A stretch of DNA of 64,000 bases from Chloroflexota bacterium (GCA_018650845.1 JABIFF010000003.1:1-64000), one strand, 5' to 3'; positions 9,671-20,142 are shown, numbered from the stretch's first letter. Numbers and translations are program-made. Notes: generated by a model from the sequence alone, not told the origin.

Positions 9671-11305
9671 ATGGCAGCAAAAGACCTAAAGTTCAGCGAT
9701 GACGCTCGATCCCGTCTAAAAGAGGGAATCGACGTTCTAGCTGATGTATTGAAGTCGACACTCGGCCCACGCGGTCGAAACGTTATCGTCGACAAGAAAT
9801 TCGGACCTCCTCAAGTCAACTCTGACGGTGTAACCATCGCCAAAGAGATCGACCTAGAAGATCCGTTTGCAAACATGGGCGCACAGCTTCTCAAGGAAGT
9901 CTCAAAGAAGACTAACGACGACGCTGGTGATGGCACGACCACTTCAACTGTTCTCGCTCAGGCAATCATTGCTGAAGGCTTCAAGAACGTTGCAGCTGGC
10001 GCCGACCCAATGGCACTCAAGCGCGGTATGGAAATCGCAATGGCTTCGGTTCGAGAGTCGATTGCTAGCCAATCGACTCCTGTCGAAGGCTCCACTGAAA
10101 AAATCGCGAGCGTAGCGGTACTTTCATCTCACGACGATGAAATGGGCCAGCTGATTGCAAACGTAATGGAGTCAGTTGGTAAAGACGGCGTTATCACCGT
10201 TGACGAGTCAAAGTCTCTTTCATACGAGACCGAGTTCGTTGAAGGAATGCAGATCGACCGTGGTTTCCTATCTCCTTACTTTGTAACTAATCCAGAACAG
10301 CAGGAATCGGTTCTTAACGATCCTTACATTCTGATCACTTCGCAGAAGATTTCTGCAATTTCCGACCTTCTCCCAGTTCTTGAGAAGGTTCTGCAGACCA
10401 ACAAGAACATTCTTGTTGTCGCAGAAGACGTTGAGGGCGAAGCACTCGCTACTCTCGTTGTGAACAAGCTTCGTGGCACATTGAACGTCGCAGCCGTAAA
10501 GGCTCCTGGCTTCGGTGACCGCCGAAAGGCAATGCTCGAAGACATCGCCATCCTCACCGGTGGCACGGTTATCTCAGAAGAAATCGGTCGCACTATGGAC
10601 TCGGTTACTCTTGATGACCTCGGCAAGTGCAAGTCGGTCGTCGTTTCTAAGGACGAGACTACGTTTGTCGACGGTGAAGGCTCACTCGACGCTCTCGCAG
10701 GTCGTAAGGCAGAGATTGAGACACAGATCGCCGACACCTCATCTGACTACGACCGTGAGAAGCTCCAGGAGCGTCTTGCTAAGTTGTCCGGTGGTGTTGC
10801 AATCCTCAAGGTCGGTGCAGCCACCGAAATTGAAATGAAAGAGAAAAAACAGCGCATGGAAGACGCCCTATCGGCTACTCGTGCTGCTGTTGAAGAAGGA
10901 ATCGTTCCCGGCGGTGGAACAGTTCTAATCCGAGCTGCTGCTGGACTCGCTTCAGTCAAGTCAGACAACTCTGACGAGCAGACCGGTATCAACGTTCTAC
11001 GAGGCGCTCTCGTTGCTCCTATCAAGGTCATTGCTGCTAACTCCGGTTACGAAGGCGCAGTAATTCTTGAGAAGGTTGCCGATAACCCAGACAAGAACTT
11101 TGGTTTCGACGCTCACAAGGGCGAGTACGGCGACATGGTCAAAATGGGCATCATTGACCCTGCCAAGGTAACTCGTGCAGCAGTTGAAAACGCTGTTTCC
11201 GTAGCTGGAATGATCCTCACAACTGAGTCTCTGATCAGCGAGAAGGACGAGCCAATGCCAGCAATGCCGGCAGGTGGACCTCCTGGTGGAGACATGGGCT
11301 TCTAA
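9671..11305 (+). CDS. groEL: chaperonin GroEL
   Basis: [45 protein letters not shown]-terminal [10 protein letters not shown]. Confidence 0.98.
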   Translation: MAAKDLKFSDDARSRLKEGIDVLADVLKSTLGPRGRNVIVDKKFGPPQVNSDGVTIAKEIDLEDPFANMGAQLLKEVSKKTNDDAGDGTTTSTVLAQAIIAEGFKNVAAGADPMALKRGMEIAMASVRESIASQSTPVEGSTEKIASVAVLSSHDDEMGQLIANVMESVGKDGVITVDESKSLSYETEFVEGMQIDRGFLSPYFVTNPEQQESVLNDPYILITSQKISAISDLLPVLEKVLQTNKNILVVAEDVEGEALATLVVNKLRGTLNVAAVKAPGFGDRRKAMLEDIAILTGGTVISEEIGRTMDSVTLDDLGKCKSVVVSKDETTFVDGEGSLDALAGRKAEIETQIADTSSDYDREKLQERLAKLSGGVAILKVGAATEIEMKEKKQRMEDALSATRAAVEEGIVPGGGTVLIRAAAGLASVKSDNSDEQTGINVLRGALVAPIKVIAANSGYEGAVILEKVADNPDKNFGFDAHKGEYGDMVKMGIIDPAKVTRAAVENAVSVAGMILTTESLISEKDEPMPAMPAGGPPGGDMGF

Positions 11306-11335
11306 ATAGCCTTTGCTTTACAAAGCAATTTGAGA

Positions 11336-11369
11336 AGAGCCGTTCCAATTTGGAGCGGCTCTTTTTTTG
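11336..11369 (+). terminator. Rho-independent terminator of groESL
   Basis: AGAGCCGTTCC AATTT GGAGCGGCTCT TTTTTTT. Confidence 0.9.
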
Positions 11370-11451
11370 TGCCGTAAACGAACTCCTTCTCCCAGCGGGA
11401 GAGGGTTGGGATGAGGGAGAATCGCCCGACTGCCAGCAGTACTCAACCCAT

Positions 11452-11478
11452 GTCATCCTGAATTCATTTTCAGGATCT
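11452..11478. repeat. short palindromic intergenic repeat, same family
   Basis: GTCATCCTGAATTCATTTTCAGGATC. Confidence 0.8.
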
Positions 11479-11621
11479 ATCGCTTACCTGAAACCACTGG
11501 CAATTCAACCAACCGCTTCCTACACCTACGATCACTCCTCTGAACGTAATACCGAATCAAGTTCAGCATGACACCCGTGTACGATGTGACCATCTACCAG
11601 CAAAAGAACACAGGAGCCACT

Positions 11622-11831
11622 ATGGAACAGCGATCGTACTCGTGCGACAAGTGCAGCGGCACCACGTACAAAACCGGCGAAATCCGAACCACAGGATCAG
11701 GACTCAGCAGGTTCCTGAACGTCCAAAACCAGAAATACCAAACTGTCTCCTGCGAAAAGTGCGGATTCACCGAACTATTCCGACTCGATGGCTCAGGCTT
11801 CGGAAACGTAGTCGACTTCTTCACGAACTAA
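11622..11831 (+). CDS. zinc-ribbon protein (two CxxC pairs)
   Basis: MEQRSYSCDKCSGTTYKTGEIRTTGSGLSRFLNVQNQKYQTVSCEKCGFTELFR; start at 11622 preferred. Confidence 0.8.
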   Translation: MEQRSYSCDKCSGTTYKTGEIRTTGSGLSRFLNVQNQKYQTVSCEKCGFTELFRLDGSGFGNVVDFFTN

Positions 11832-11884
11832 CGCCGACATTAATAGTCATTTCGTTCTCGAACCAACTGAACTAACCTCTCAGC

Positions 11885-12580
11885 ATGTTCACCAAAACCG
11901 CAAAGCAATACGACGCCGTCTACTCGTACAAGGACTACGAGAGCGAAAGCGAGCTCATTACGAAACTGATTCGTGAACGAGTGCCGGACGCCGATACCCT
12001 TCTCGACGTCGCCTGCGGAACCGGAAAACATCTCGAATACCTGAGCGAGTCTTTCACAAGCCAGGGCGTCGATCTCGACACTGAAATGCTCAAAATCGCC
12101 GAAGAACGGGTGCCAGATGTCACCCTCCACAACGGCGATATGTGCGAGTTCAACCTGAACTCAAAGTTCGATGTGGCATTGTGCCTATTTTCGTCAATCG
12201 GCTACACAAAAACCGTCGAGCGTATGGAGCAAGCCGTTGCAAACATGGCAAATCACCTGAACCCCGGCGGAATGCTTCTTGTCGAGCCGTGGCTTTCGCC
12301 TGAGGCATGGCTCGAAGGAAAAATCCATACAAACACGTACGAAACCGAGGAATTCATTGTCACCCGTATGATGGTCGCCGAGCCCATCGAACGAGGGCGG
12401 CTCGTACTCGAATACATGATCGGCGACTCCTCAGGTATATCTCACGTAACCGAAACCCACGAAATGGGCTGGTTCACCAACGACGAGTACTCAAACGCCT
12501 TCACCAAAGCCGGTCTCGAACTTGAACACCTCGAAGAAGGCCTCACAGGAAGAGGCATCTACATCGGTATAAAGCGGTAA
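11885..12580 (+). CDS. class I SAM-dependent methyltransferase
   Basis: LLDVACGTGKHLEYLSESFTSQGVDLDTEML; HLNPGGMLLVEPW. Confidence 0.88.
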   Translation: MFTKTAKQYDAVYSYKDYESESELITKLIRERVPDADTLLDVACGTGKHLEYLSESFTSQGVDLDTEMLKIAEERVPDVTLHNGDMCEFNLNSKFDVALCLFSSIGYTKTVERMEQAVANMANHLNPGGMLLVEPWLSPEAWLEGKIHTNTYETEEFIVTRMMVAEPIERGRLVLEYMIGDSSGISHVTETHEMGWFTNDEYSNAFTKAGLELEHLEEGLTGRGIYIGIKR

Positions 12581-12796
12581 GTAGTCCTAAGAACGCGCCA
12601 AACTACGTTACCAACGGTTCTGTACTCGCGTGGTCACCCCCACGTAACTTGTAGGTGACAGCCCTCTCCTACTCATAGCTCTGAACAAGCTAAACTGCAG
12701 TAAGTGACAGGCTGATCTTGCATTCAGCGGGGAACTTAACCCGCTGACCACCACCCAAATGCACGAACCGGCCTATCAGTGAGTTAGCGCAACGAT

Positions 12797-14056
12797 ATGG
12801 ATTCTTTCCGCTTTGTACACGCGGCAGATCTTCACATCGATTCACCCTTTGCGGGTGTCGGTGACGCCGATAATCGAGTAGCGACCCGTCTTCGAGAGGC
12901 AACTTATGAAGCCTTTCAGAACCTGGTCGATCTTTGCATTAACCAAAATGCCGATTTCCTTGTAATCGCTGGTGACGTTTACGATGGAGCCGATCGTTCA
13001 GTTCGAGCGCAGTTGCGATTCCGTAACGGACTCGAAAAGTTGGCTCAAGCCGGTATCCAATCATTCGTAGTTCACGGCAACCACGATCCACTCGATGGAT
13101 GGCAGTCGTCGATATCGTGGCCAGAAGGTGTTCACATCTTCGGCGCAACTCCCGAATGGAAGAATTTTGAAAAGAACGGCGAAGTCGTTGCTGCCGTTCA
13201 GGGCATGAGCTACCCAACACGCGAAGTTACCGACAACCTCGCAACCCAGTTCGCCCCGCCTGAATCAGGCAACCTATTTGCAATCGGGCTCCTGCACGCT
13301 AACGTCGGAGCCAACGCAGCGCACCCCAACTACGCACCTTGCACAGTTGAAGACCTCTCAGCATCAGGAATCGATTACTGGGCGCTGGGTCACGTGCACA
13401 CACGCCAAACTCTCAAACGTGCTGCACCTGTAATTGCCTACCCTGGCAACACACAAGGTCGGCACCCCAACGAAACTGGAGCACGAGGTGCACTGGTAGT
13501 TGATGTTGATCCTTCAGGAGCTTCACGAAGCGATTTCGTTGCTCTCGACGTTGTTCGATGGGAACGAAGCGACGTAGATATTTCTAACCTAGAGACAATT
13601 GACAGTCTCGATTCTGCGATCAGGCAGGCCACCGACAATCTCAGTGTTCAAGCTGAAGATCGTGATGTTGTGTGTCGCTTGAACATCGTTGGCAGAGGTC
13701 CTTTGCACGAACAACTCGCAGCCGATGGCGCAGTTGAGGATCTTCTCGATTCAGTTCGAAACGCCTGGAACGCTAGCGGTTCGCCGTGGGTGTGGGTTGA
13801 GAGAATTACCGACTCAACCCGACCAGCAATCGATATCGAATCTCGTGCAAAACAAGATGATTTCTTGGGAGCCACTCTAAAACGTGCTCTACTTTCATCG
13901 ATCGAATCAGATGAAATCGAACGACTAACCGAAGTCGTATCAGACGTCTACACAGGTCGACGCAACGGCCTCGATAAGCCAAGCGATGAGCAGGTTTCAG
14001 CATGGGCAGAAGAAGCCCGCTGGTACTTGGCAGAACTGTTGGAGCAGAGCAAATAG
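12797..14056 (+). CDS. metallophosphoesterase, DNA repair exonuclease SbcD/YhaO-like
   Basis: FRFVHAADLHIDSPF; LVIAGDVYDG; VVHGNHDPL; ALGHVHTRQ. Confidence 0.9.
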   Translation: MDSFRFVHAADLHIDSPFAGVGDADNRVATRLREATYEAFQNLVDLCINQNADFLVIAGDVYDGADRSVRAQLRFRNGLEKLAQAGIQSFVVHGNHDPLDGWQSSISWPEGVHIFGATPEWKNFEKNGEVVAAVQGMSYPTREVTDNLATQFAPPESGNLFAIGLLHANVGANAAHPNYAPCTVEDLSASGIDYWALGHVHTRQTLKRAAPVIAYPGNTQGRHPNETGARGALVVDVDPSGASRSDFVALDVVRWERSDVDISNLETIDSLDSAIRQATDNLSVQAEDRDVVCRLNIVGRGPLHEQLAADGAVEDLLDSVRNAWNASGSPWVWVERITDSTRPAIDIESRAKQDDFLGATLKRALLSSIESDEIERLTEVVSDVYTGRRNGLDKPSDEQVSAWAEEARWYLAELLEQSK

Positions 14057-14057
14057 C

Positions 14058-17000
14058 ATGCGCCTAACAGGAATAAACATAGAAAACTTTGGCCCGTTCG
14101 CCGGACGTGAATTCGACGATATGTCGAATCGTCTCACGCTTCTACACGGTCCAAACGAAGCTGGTAAATCGGCTCTTCGTGCGTTCTTACGCTCGACACT
14201 GTTCGGCTACGTAACGAAAGCCGATCGCGCATCGTTACGCGATCTCTTCTTCTATAACCACTTCAAGCCAGAACCTGGCTCGGGTGAAATCTCACTCGTC
14301 ACATCGTCGGACACTAATTTCAACATTCACCGACGTGATGGCAAGAAGCGTGGTGAAGTAAGCATTACCGGTGATGCAACCGGTAGCGACGATCTGCTTC
14401 GAACTTTGCTCGGCGGAATCGACGCTGAGCTGTACACGAACGTGTTCTCAATCTCGCTGAGCGAACTTCAGGTAATCGAAACCCTGAACACTGATGAGAT
14501 TCGAGACAAGATTTACTCGGTTGGACTCGGACTCGCAAACGTCTCTTTGACAGACGCGAGAAACGAACTCGATGCTGAAGTAAAGAAGCTTCGCAGCACT
14601 ACCGGTCGCGCCGGCAGAATGTCGAAGAATCAAAAATATCTCACCGAACTTCGAACCAAACTCGAGGAAACTCGAAGCGGTAGCGACGAATACGCCGCAC
14701 TATCGAACAATCTCGAACAGCTAGTCGAAAATATCGATTCGCAAACTGCCGAGCTCGAAGATATGCGCTCTGGCATCGAACGTCAGAAGACGCTCGTCAA
14801 CATTCGAAAACCGTGGGATCGCAAGACTGAGATCGATCGACAGATTTCAGAACTCCCCGATAACGACACCATTCCTGAAGATGGACAGCAGCAACTCGAC
14901 AGCTTAGTCGAGCAAAAGACTGCACTCCAATCTCAAATGGACGATGGCGATCTTCGACAGCAAGAACGAAAGACTGAATCAGAAGCAGTCGGCGTTGTTG
15001 AAGCATTTACTGATGAGCAGCACGGCGAAGAAATTCGCAAATTGCTGATGGAAACCGCCTACTACACGAAGGCAGTCACTGATCTGCCTGTAATTGAGCA
15101 GGAGCTTGAAAAAGAACAGGCTCAACTCGATCGTGATCTTGCAGAACTCGGGTGGTCGGAACAAGCAGTAAGCAAGTTCGAAACTCCGATGGATCTCCAG
15201 TCGAACCTGGAATCTGCAGGTCGTGAACTAACGACAGCTCGACGCACATATCAAGAATCTGAACTAACAGTTCAAACTCGACAAGAAGACCGCGAGACAA
15301 TGGCCGACGAGGCATTAAAACTCGCCGGTGCTCGTGATGCTCTAACTGATGTACCAACTGAAATATCTGCCGATCTCGAGAAAAAGCGAGATAGGCTCTC
15401 ACGTCTCCGTGCTGCAATAGCAGACGCTGGTTCGATTCGTTCTGAGATGAATGAAGGTCAAAAGAACCTCGCCGATGCACTTGCCCAAACCGAGACTGAA
15501 GACATTGGTGGTTTCGTAGGATCAATCCTGCTTCCGATCACTGTCATCATCGTCGGTATTGCTTCGATGGCGTGGAGCTACATGCAGGCCGAGCTCTCTG
15601 GTGGACTTGCGGGTCTACTCGGTCTCTTCGCCGGCTTCATGCTAATCTCTCGTGCTCGTGCTGCTGGTGGATTCAAAATCACCATTCGCAAGCCAGCAAT
15701 CAGTGAAGCAAAAGATGTTGCAAACGTTCAAGTTGAAGAAATTCAAGAACGACTCGACGCTGTAACCAAAGAAATTTCAGAAATCGCTAAAGAGTTCAGC
15801 ATCAGCGACACACCGAACATTCGTGACGTTGAAGAGAAGGCTGGCGAACTCGATCGCTCGCTAGATCTTCGTCGACGATTTGAATCTGTATCTCGTGAAT
15901 TCGAGACTGCTGCTGCGCGACTCGCAACTATCGACACTCGCTTAACGGAAGCGCACAGCGGGCTAGCTCTCGGAGCAAACACGCTCGCCGATGTTCAAAA
16001 TCGTTGGCAGCTGCTGCTCGAACGATCTGAGCTACGAATCGACCTCGATCCATCTCAGGCTGCAAACGTTATGGCGAGCATCCGAACGCTCAAGAGCCAG
16101 CAACGCACAACTGCAAGTCTTCGCATGCGTGTTTCACAAATGTCTGACACCGCTGGTGAAATCGACTTCCGATTATCTGAAATTCTAGAAGCTGCGAGCT
16201 TGCCAGAAGCCCCTGCACAGGCAGGAACAGAGGCACTGAAAGATCTCGCCATGCGGCTGAAGGCCCACGACGAAGCTCTTGTTCGACAATCTCAAATTGC
16301 TGCTGAAATGGAAAACTGGACTGCTGAATTCGAGACTCTCGAAACTCGGATGTCAGAATTCGACGCCAAGATAGGTTCACTCCTAGAAAAGGGTGAAACC
16401 TTCGATCATGAAGAGTTCAAGGCAACCGCTATTCAAGTTCAGGAACGACGCGAACTCGAACGAAAGCTTTCCGAGCTTCTTGAGAACACACCACTTCTGA
16501 GCAGCGATGACGGCCAGTCGTACCGCGACGATCTTGTCGGAACACCGCACGAAGAAGCTGTCGCACGTCTGCAGCAGCTTCAAGACGAAGAGAAGCGTAT
16601 GCGCTCGGTAGTCGATGGCTTACACGTCGAACAGGGCAACCTACTTCGACAGCGAAGTGAATTTGAAAAATCAGGACAGGCACTAGAACTTCACTCGAAG
16701 ATCAACATGCTTGAAGAGAAGATCGCCCGAGACGCTCAGCGCTGGGCGGTTCTGACTATCGCCCGTGACGTATTCGAGCGAACTCGTGAAGAATTCCAGC
16801 AGGAACGACAGCCAGCGCTCATGCGTTCGGCATCCAAGTACCTGTCTGATCTCACGCTCGGTCGCTACACAAGCGTCAGAGCCGTGATTGGTGAGAAAGA
16901 CCAAGACCTCGAAGTAGTCGAGGGCGAAGGCCACACCAAGCGGGCGAACGAGCTGAGCCGAGGTACTGCCGAGCAGTTATTCCTCGCTATGCGATTTGCA

Positions 17001-17279
17001 CTGATCGAGGAATACGCCAAGAACGCCGAGCCAATGCCGGTCGTGCTCGACGATATCCTCGTAAACTTCGACCCTGAGCGTGCGAAGGCAGCTTGCAAGG
17101 TCATCATGGATCTCTCGGAGCGATTCCAGGTCATCTTCCTAACGTGTCACCCCGAGACTGAAGCTATGTTCAAGTCTGTGGCACCGACCGGCAAGAAAGC
17201 TCGCTCAGAAGCAATGAGCGTCATCGAGCTAACGAGCACGGCAGCTGCCGAACGGCTCACACTCGTCGAACCTGCGTAG
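14058..17279 (+). CDS. AAA family ATPase, SbcC/YhaN-like coiled-coil protein
   Basis: N-terminal LTLLHGPNEAGKSALRAFLRSTLFGY; long coiled coil with central TM-like segment; C-terminal LSRGTAEQLFLAMRFALIEEYA...VVLDDILVNFD; start 14058 follows the SbcD stop. Confidence 0.9.
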   Translation: MRLTGINIENFGPFAGREFDDMSNRLTLLHGPNEAGKSALRAFLRSTLFGYVTKADRASLRDLFFYNHFKPEPGSGEISLVTSSDTNFNIHRRDGKKRGEVSITGDATGSDDLLRTLLGGIDAELYTNVFSISLSELQVIETLNTDEIRDKIYSVGLGLANVSLTDARNELDAEVKKLRSTTGRAGRMSKNQKYLTELRTKLEETRSGSDEYAALSNNLEQLVENIDSQTAELEDMRSGIERQKTLVNIRKPWDRKTEIDRQISELPDNDTIPEDGQQQLDSLVEQKTALQSQMDDGDLRQQERKTESEAVGVVEAFTDEQHGEEIRKLLMETAYYTKAVTDLPVIEQELEKEQAQLDRDLAELGWSEQAVSKFETPMDLQSNLESAGRELTTARRTYQESELTVQTRQEDRETMADEALKLAGARDALTDVPTEISADLEKKRDRLSRLRAAIADAGSIRSEMNEGQKNLADALAQTETEDIGGFVGSILLPITVIIVGIASMAWSYMQAELSGGLAGLLGLFAGFMLISRARAAGGFKITIRKPAISEAKDVANVQVEEIQERLDAVTKEISEIAKEFSISDTPNIRDVEEKAGELDRSLDLRRRFESVSREFETAAARLATIDTRLTEAHSGLALGANTLADVQNRWQLLLERSELRIDLDPSQAANVMASIRTLKSQQRTTASLRMRVSQMSDTAGEIDFRLSEILEAASLPEAPAQAGTEALKDLAMRLKAHDEALVRQSQIAAEMENWTAEFETLETRMSEFDAKIGSLLEKGETFDHEEFKATAIQVQERRELERKLSELLENTPLLSSDDGQSYRDDLVGTPHEEAVARLQQLQDEEKRMRSVVDGLHVEQGNLLRQRSEFEKSGQALELHSKINMLEEKIARDAQRWAVLTIARDVFERTREEFQQERQPALMRSASKYLSDLTLGRYTSVRAVIGEKDQDLEVVEGEGHTKRANELSRGTAEQLFLAMRFALIEEYAKNAEPMPVVLDDILVNFDPERAKAACKVIMDLSERFQVIFLTCHPETEAMFKSVAPTGKKARSEAMSVIELTSTAAAERLTLVEPA

Positions 17280-17284
17280 TTATC

Positions 17285-17833
17285 GTGCTTCGTCGAGACA
17301 TCCAGCTGCTTGACGTCGAGATAGTCACCGAGCGCCTAATTCTTCGTCCTATCGACCTGATCGATCTTAAGCCGATCGCTCGCGAATTCGACGAAGAGAT
17401 AACGCGCTACATGTACCCACCACCAGCGCGATCGTCGATGGACGTTGCACCGTTTATTGCGGACTCGATTGAGGGCCTGAGCAACAACACAAACCTTCAG
17501 CTCGCCGCAGTGCTCAAAGAAAATCGCAAAAAGTTTGTGGGCTGTTTAGGTCTTCACAAGCTAGCTACCGCCACGCCAGAACTCGGCATATGGATCGCCA
17601 AAGGTTTCCATAGGCAAAGGCTCGGACTGGAAGCGATCGAGGGTTTGTGCGAATGGGCAGCCGACGAAATCGAGTGCGATTATTTGCGATATCCGGTCGA
17701 CCGAGAAAACCTGCCAAGCCGCAGAATTCCTGAAACACTCGGCGGCGAAATCGAAGACGAGTACGACCGAATTACGCCCGACGGCAGGACGCTAAATATC
17801 GTCGAATATAGGATTTATCCTGAGACGATATAG
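17285..17833 (+). CDS. GNAT-family N-acetyltransferase
   Basis: TERLILRPIDLIDL...GCLGLHKLATATPELGIWIAKGFHRQRLGLEAIEGLCEWA. Confidence 0.85.
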   Translation: MLRRDIQLLDVEIVTERLILRPIDLIDLKPIAREFDEEITRYMYPPPARSSMDVAPFIADSIEGLSNNTNLQLAAVLKENRKKFVGCLGLHKLATATPELGIWIAKGFHRQRLGLEAIEGLCEWAADEIECDYLRYPVDRENLPSRRIPETLGGEIEDEYDRITPDGRTLNIVEYRIYPETI

Positions 17834-17866
17834 GTGCCATTATTCAGGGTGAATAGAAGCCTGAAA

Positions 17867-18607
17867 TTACGCTTCGTCGACGGCGCCATCGCGGTCGCCC
17901 GGGGTGACAGATAGACCCTCATAGAGCCGGGTCATTCCCTCAAGCCATTTGGCCTGAACCGCTGGGTCCCAAGCCGGATCAAAGTCAGGATATTTTGCGA
18001 GAATTCTGTCAGCCAATTCGAGCTTCACTGAGCCCGCTGGAACAACGATTTTTGAAGGCTCGGGAGCGACAACTTTTTCCGGGGGAATAGCGGCCGGAGC
18101 AGCCACTCGCTGGCGAGTCGGAGCAGCCGAAGTGCGCCCCTTGCTTGAGCCATGTCGGCCAACAAGAATTCGTTTTGAAAGCTCGATTCCCGCGGCCTGT
18201 GCAGCCCTAATAAAGAAGGCTTCACATTTCGTTAGCACCCCCTCTTTTGTGCCGAACGACCGGAACGCCTCATGGAACTGTCCCTTGCTCGCTCGTCCTA
18301 AATCTAGCTCGAACACCGGCACATAGAACCGTTCAAGAATTCGCCTTAGCAACGCACGTCTGTCATCGCCTTCCGCATGGACCAATTCTTCCAATTCGTC
18401 AGAGGGGTGACCGTCGGCATCGACAAGAGTAAGCACCTTCAAAGCGGTCATTAATTGGGTCCCAGAGCTACCCGAGAACCTCGGACCCCAAACAGTTTTA
18501 TCGATACGTCCTGGAATGCCTTCGTCTAGAAGGAATTCCAAAAAAGTTTGGAATGTCCGGTAGGGGACATATGGGGGAACTGTGGATGTTTGATCTTGAA
18601 GGGTCAT
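17867..18607 (-). CDS. DUF5343-like protein
   Basis: PPYVPYRTFQTFLEFLLDEGIPGRIDKTVWGPRFSGSSGTQLMTALKVLTLVDADG N-terminus characteristic of the family. Confidence 0.75.
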   Translation of the reverse strand: MTLQDQTSTVPPYVPYRTFQTFLEFLLDEGIPGRIDKTVWGPRFSGSSGTQLMTALKVLTLVDADGHPSDELEELVHAEGDDRRALLRRILERFYVPVFELDLGRASKGQFHEAFRSFGTKEGVLTKCEAFFIRAAQAAGIELSKRILVGRHGSSKGRTSAAPTRQRVAAPAAIPPEKVVAPEPSKIVVPAGSVKLELADRILAKYPDFDPAWDPAVQAKWLEGMTRLYEGLSVTPGDRDGAVDEA

Positions 18608-18763
18608 TTGAACTGGGAAACGGTCATTCCAAGCCGGGGCTTAGCTCACAGTATCTCCCAGCAATTCCAAAGTCAAATGTTATTTGGAATGAAGATTTCC
18701 CCGCGGGGACAGTTTATGAAACTACTTTTTGGAACGCGGAGAATACTCACATCGATTTGGAAT
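18535..18763. promoter_or_regulatory. putative operator array between DUF5343 and parB-like genes
   Basis: Repeated octamer ATTCCAAA/TTTGGAAT at 18535, 18547, ~18626 (variant), 18664, 18683, ~18726 (variant), ~18756. Confidence 0.6.
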
Positions 18764-18847
18764 GCCATGTGCAGCTAGTTTAGTTCCTACTGCTCATTCC
18801 GATTCCATAGGTATGTGAATTCGAATCCCGGCTAGCCCCGGGAATAT

Positions 18848-19768
18848 ATGAGGAAAAGCAAGTTGAAGATTCCGATAGATCAGATCTTTCCGGACCCCGA
18901 TCTGCCTCGCACAAAGCGAGCCAACGGTCGTCGTGAGAATACGCGTTCCGTGCGCTCAAAACGCGATCCGGTCGTCCTGACTACGGACAACGGTTACCTC
19001 CTTTTAGCGGGCGAGCGAAAGCTTACCGCCGCTAAAGAAGCCGGTGAAACAGCGGTCGAATGTACCGTCAAGGAAGAGGTCACTCCGCAGGAGCGTTGGG
19101 AGCTTTCTCTCGCCGAGCAGTACCACTCTTCTTTGGTGCCAGCGATGGAGCTTGGGCGCGCATTCATGGAGTACCGAGACAGTCATGAAGTGACCCAGCA
19201 AGAGCTTGCTCGAAGGACCGGAATTACCCCCGGAACTATCCACCATTACGAAAGCCTAATTCGCACCCTAGACCCGGCTCTAGGAGAGAAAGTAAACAGC
19301 GGAGAACTCACCTTTAAAGAGGCACGTTCTATCGCCGATATTGAGGACCATGTACGGCAGCGAGAAATCGCTCAGCCGTTCATCGATGGACGCCTTTCTA
19401 GCGTGCACGTTGAGCGCATTGTTGGACGCGCAAAAACGTCTGCAACTTTGTCGATAGAGGACATCATCGAAGAGGTTGTAAACGGCAAGCGAGCGCCAGA
19501 ACGCGAACCAGAACCAGCACCAGTAATTCAGCCAGCAATTCCCGTTGAAGCCGACACAGCTTTGATCGAAAATGCCGTGCTAAAAATCGCTGGCGAGCTC
19601 GACGCAATGCAGCTACAGGTGATCCCAGAATACCGACGACTAAAGCTCATCAGCAGTCTTCGAATTCTCGACAGCCGGCTCAAGTCGGCGCTAGCAAACC
19701 TTAACGGAGGTGTCGCAATAAGGCAGCCTGTTCCAAAACAGTACGCCCCAAGCAAAGTTCCGGTTTAG
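18848..19768 (+). CDS. ParB/Spo0J/KorB-like partition or regulatory protein
   Basis: ParB N domain (IPIDQIFPDPDLPRTKR...LLLAGERKLTAAKEAGETAVECTVKE) and HTH (VTQQELARRTGITPGTIHHYESLIRTLDP). Confidence 0.88.
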   Translation: MRKSKLKIPIDQIFPDPDLPRTKRANGRRENTRSVRSKRDPVVLTTDNGYLLLAGERKLTAAKEAGETAVECTVKEEVTPQERWELSLAEQYHSSLVPAMELGRAFMEYRDSHEVTQQELARRTGITPGTIHHYESLIRTLDPALGEKVNSGELTFKEARSIADIEDHVRQREIAQPFIDGRLSSVHVERIVGRAKTSATLSIEDIIEEVVNGKRAPEREPEPAPVIQPAIPVEADTALIENAVLKIAGELDAMQLQVIPEYRRLKLISSLRILDSRLKSALANLNGGVAIRQPVPKQYAPSKVPV

Positions 19769-19780
19769 ACAGCCGGAGAA

Positions 19781-20008
19781 GATCTGGAGCGCCCAACTAA
19801 CGACGGGCGCGTGACATCCAGATCGGTGTGCCACAGGCACATAAAACTGAATATCGCGTAGAGACAACAAGACGAAAAGCTGACGTTTGTGCGGACACAC
19901 AAACGTCACGCCGCTGGCATACTTCCCGGGCTCTGAAGTCGCTAGCACAGTCTCCGCTGCGAGCCCATGTGCCCCTCCAATTACGCCTCCGGAGGGGCGC
20001 ATTTTTTT
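19781..20008 (+). ncRNA. candidate structured RNA / extended 3' UTR ending in a terminator
   Basis: Series of hairpins 19781-19824, 19826-19842, 19881-19908, 19928-19966, then terminator 19966-20008; no credible ORF. Confidence 0.4.
19966..20008 (+). terminator. Rho-independent terminator
   Basis: catgtGCCCCTCCaattacgcctccGGAGGGGCgcatttttttaa. Confidence 0.85.
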
Positions 20009-20142
20009 AAAGGACATGCGGGCTTATGCACTGACCGTAACAGCTTTGGGCATTTCCGAGAACCCCCCTGCTACATCTGAACCATGCAACGAGCTCTATC
20101 CGGTAACGGGTTAGTTTTCAGATCACAGACACACCATCACTA

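Noticed and set aside
18553-18783. 76-aa plus-strand ORF
   Set aside because: Overlaps the 5' end of the DUF5343 gene and the operator array; composition reflects the TTTGGAAT repeats.
18635-18841. tRNA-like pieces: CGGGGCTTAGCTCA and TTCGAATCCCGGCTAGCCCCG with complementary 7-mers
   Set aside because: 207 nt apart, no anticodon arm, and the T-arm does not abut the acceptor strand correctly; at best a tRNA-derived att relic.
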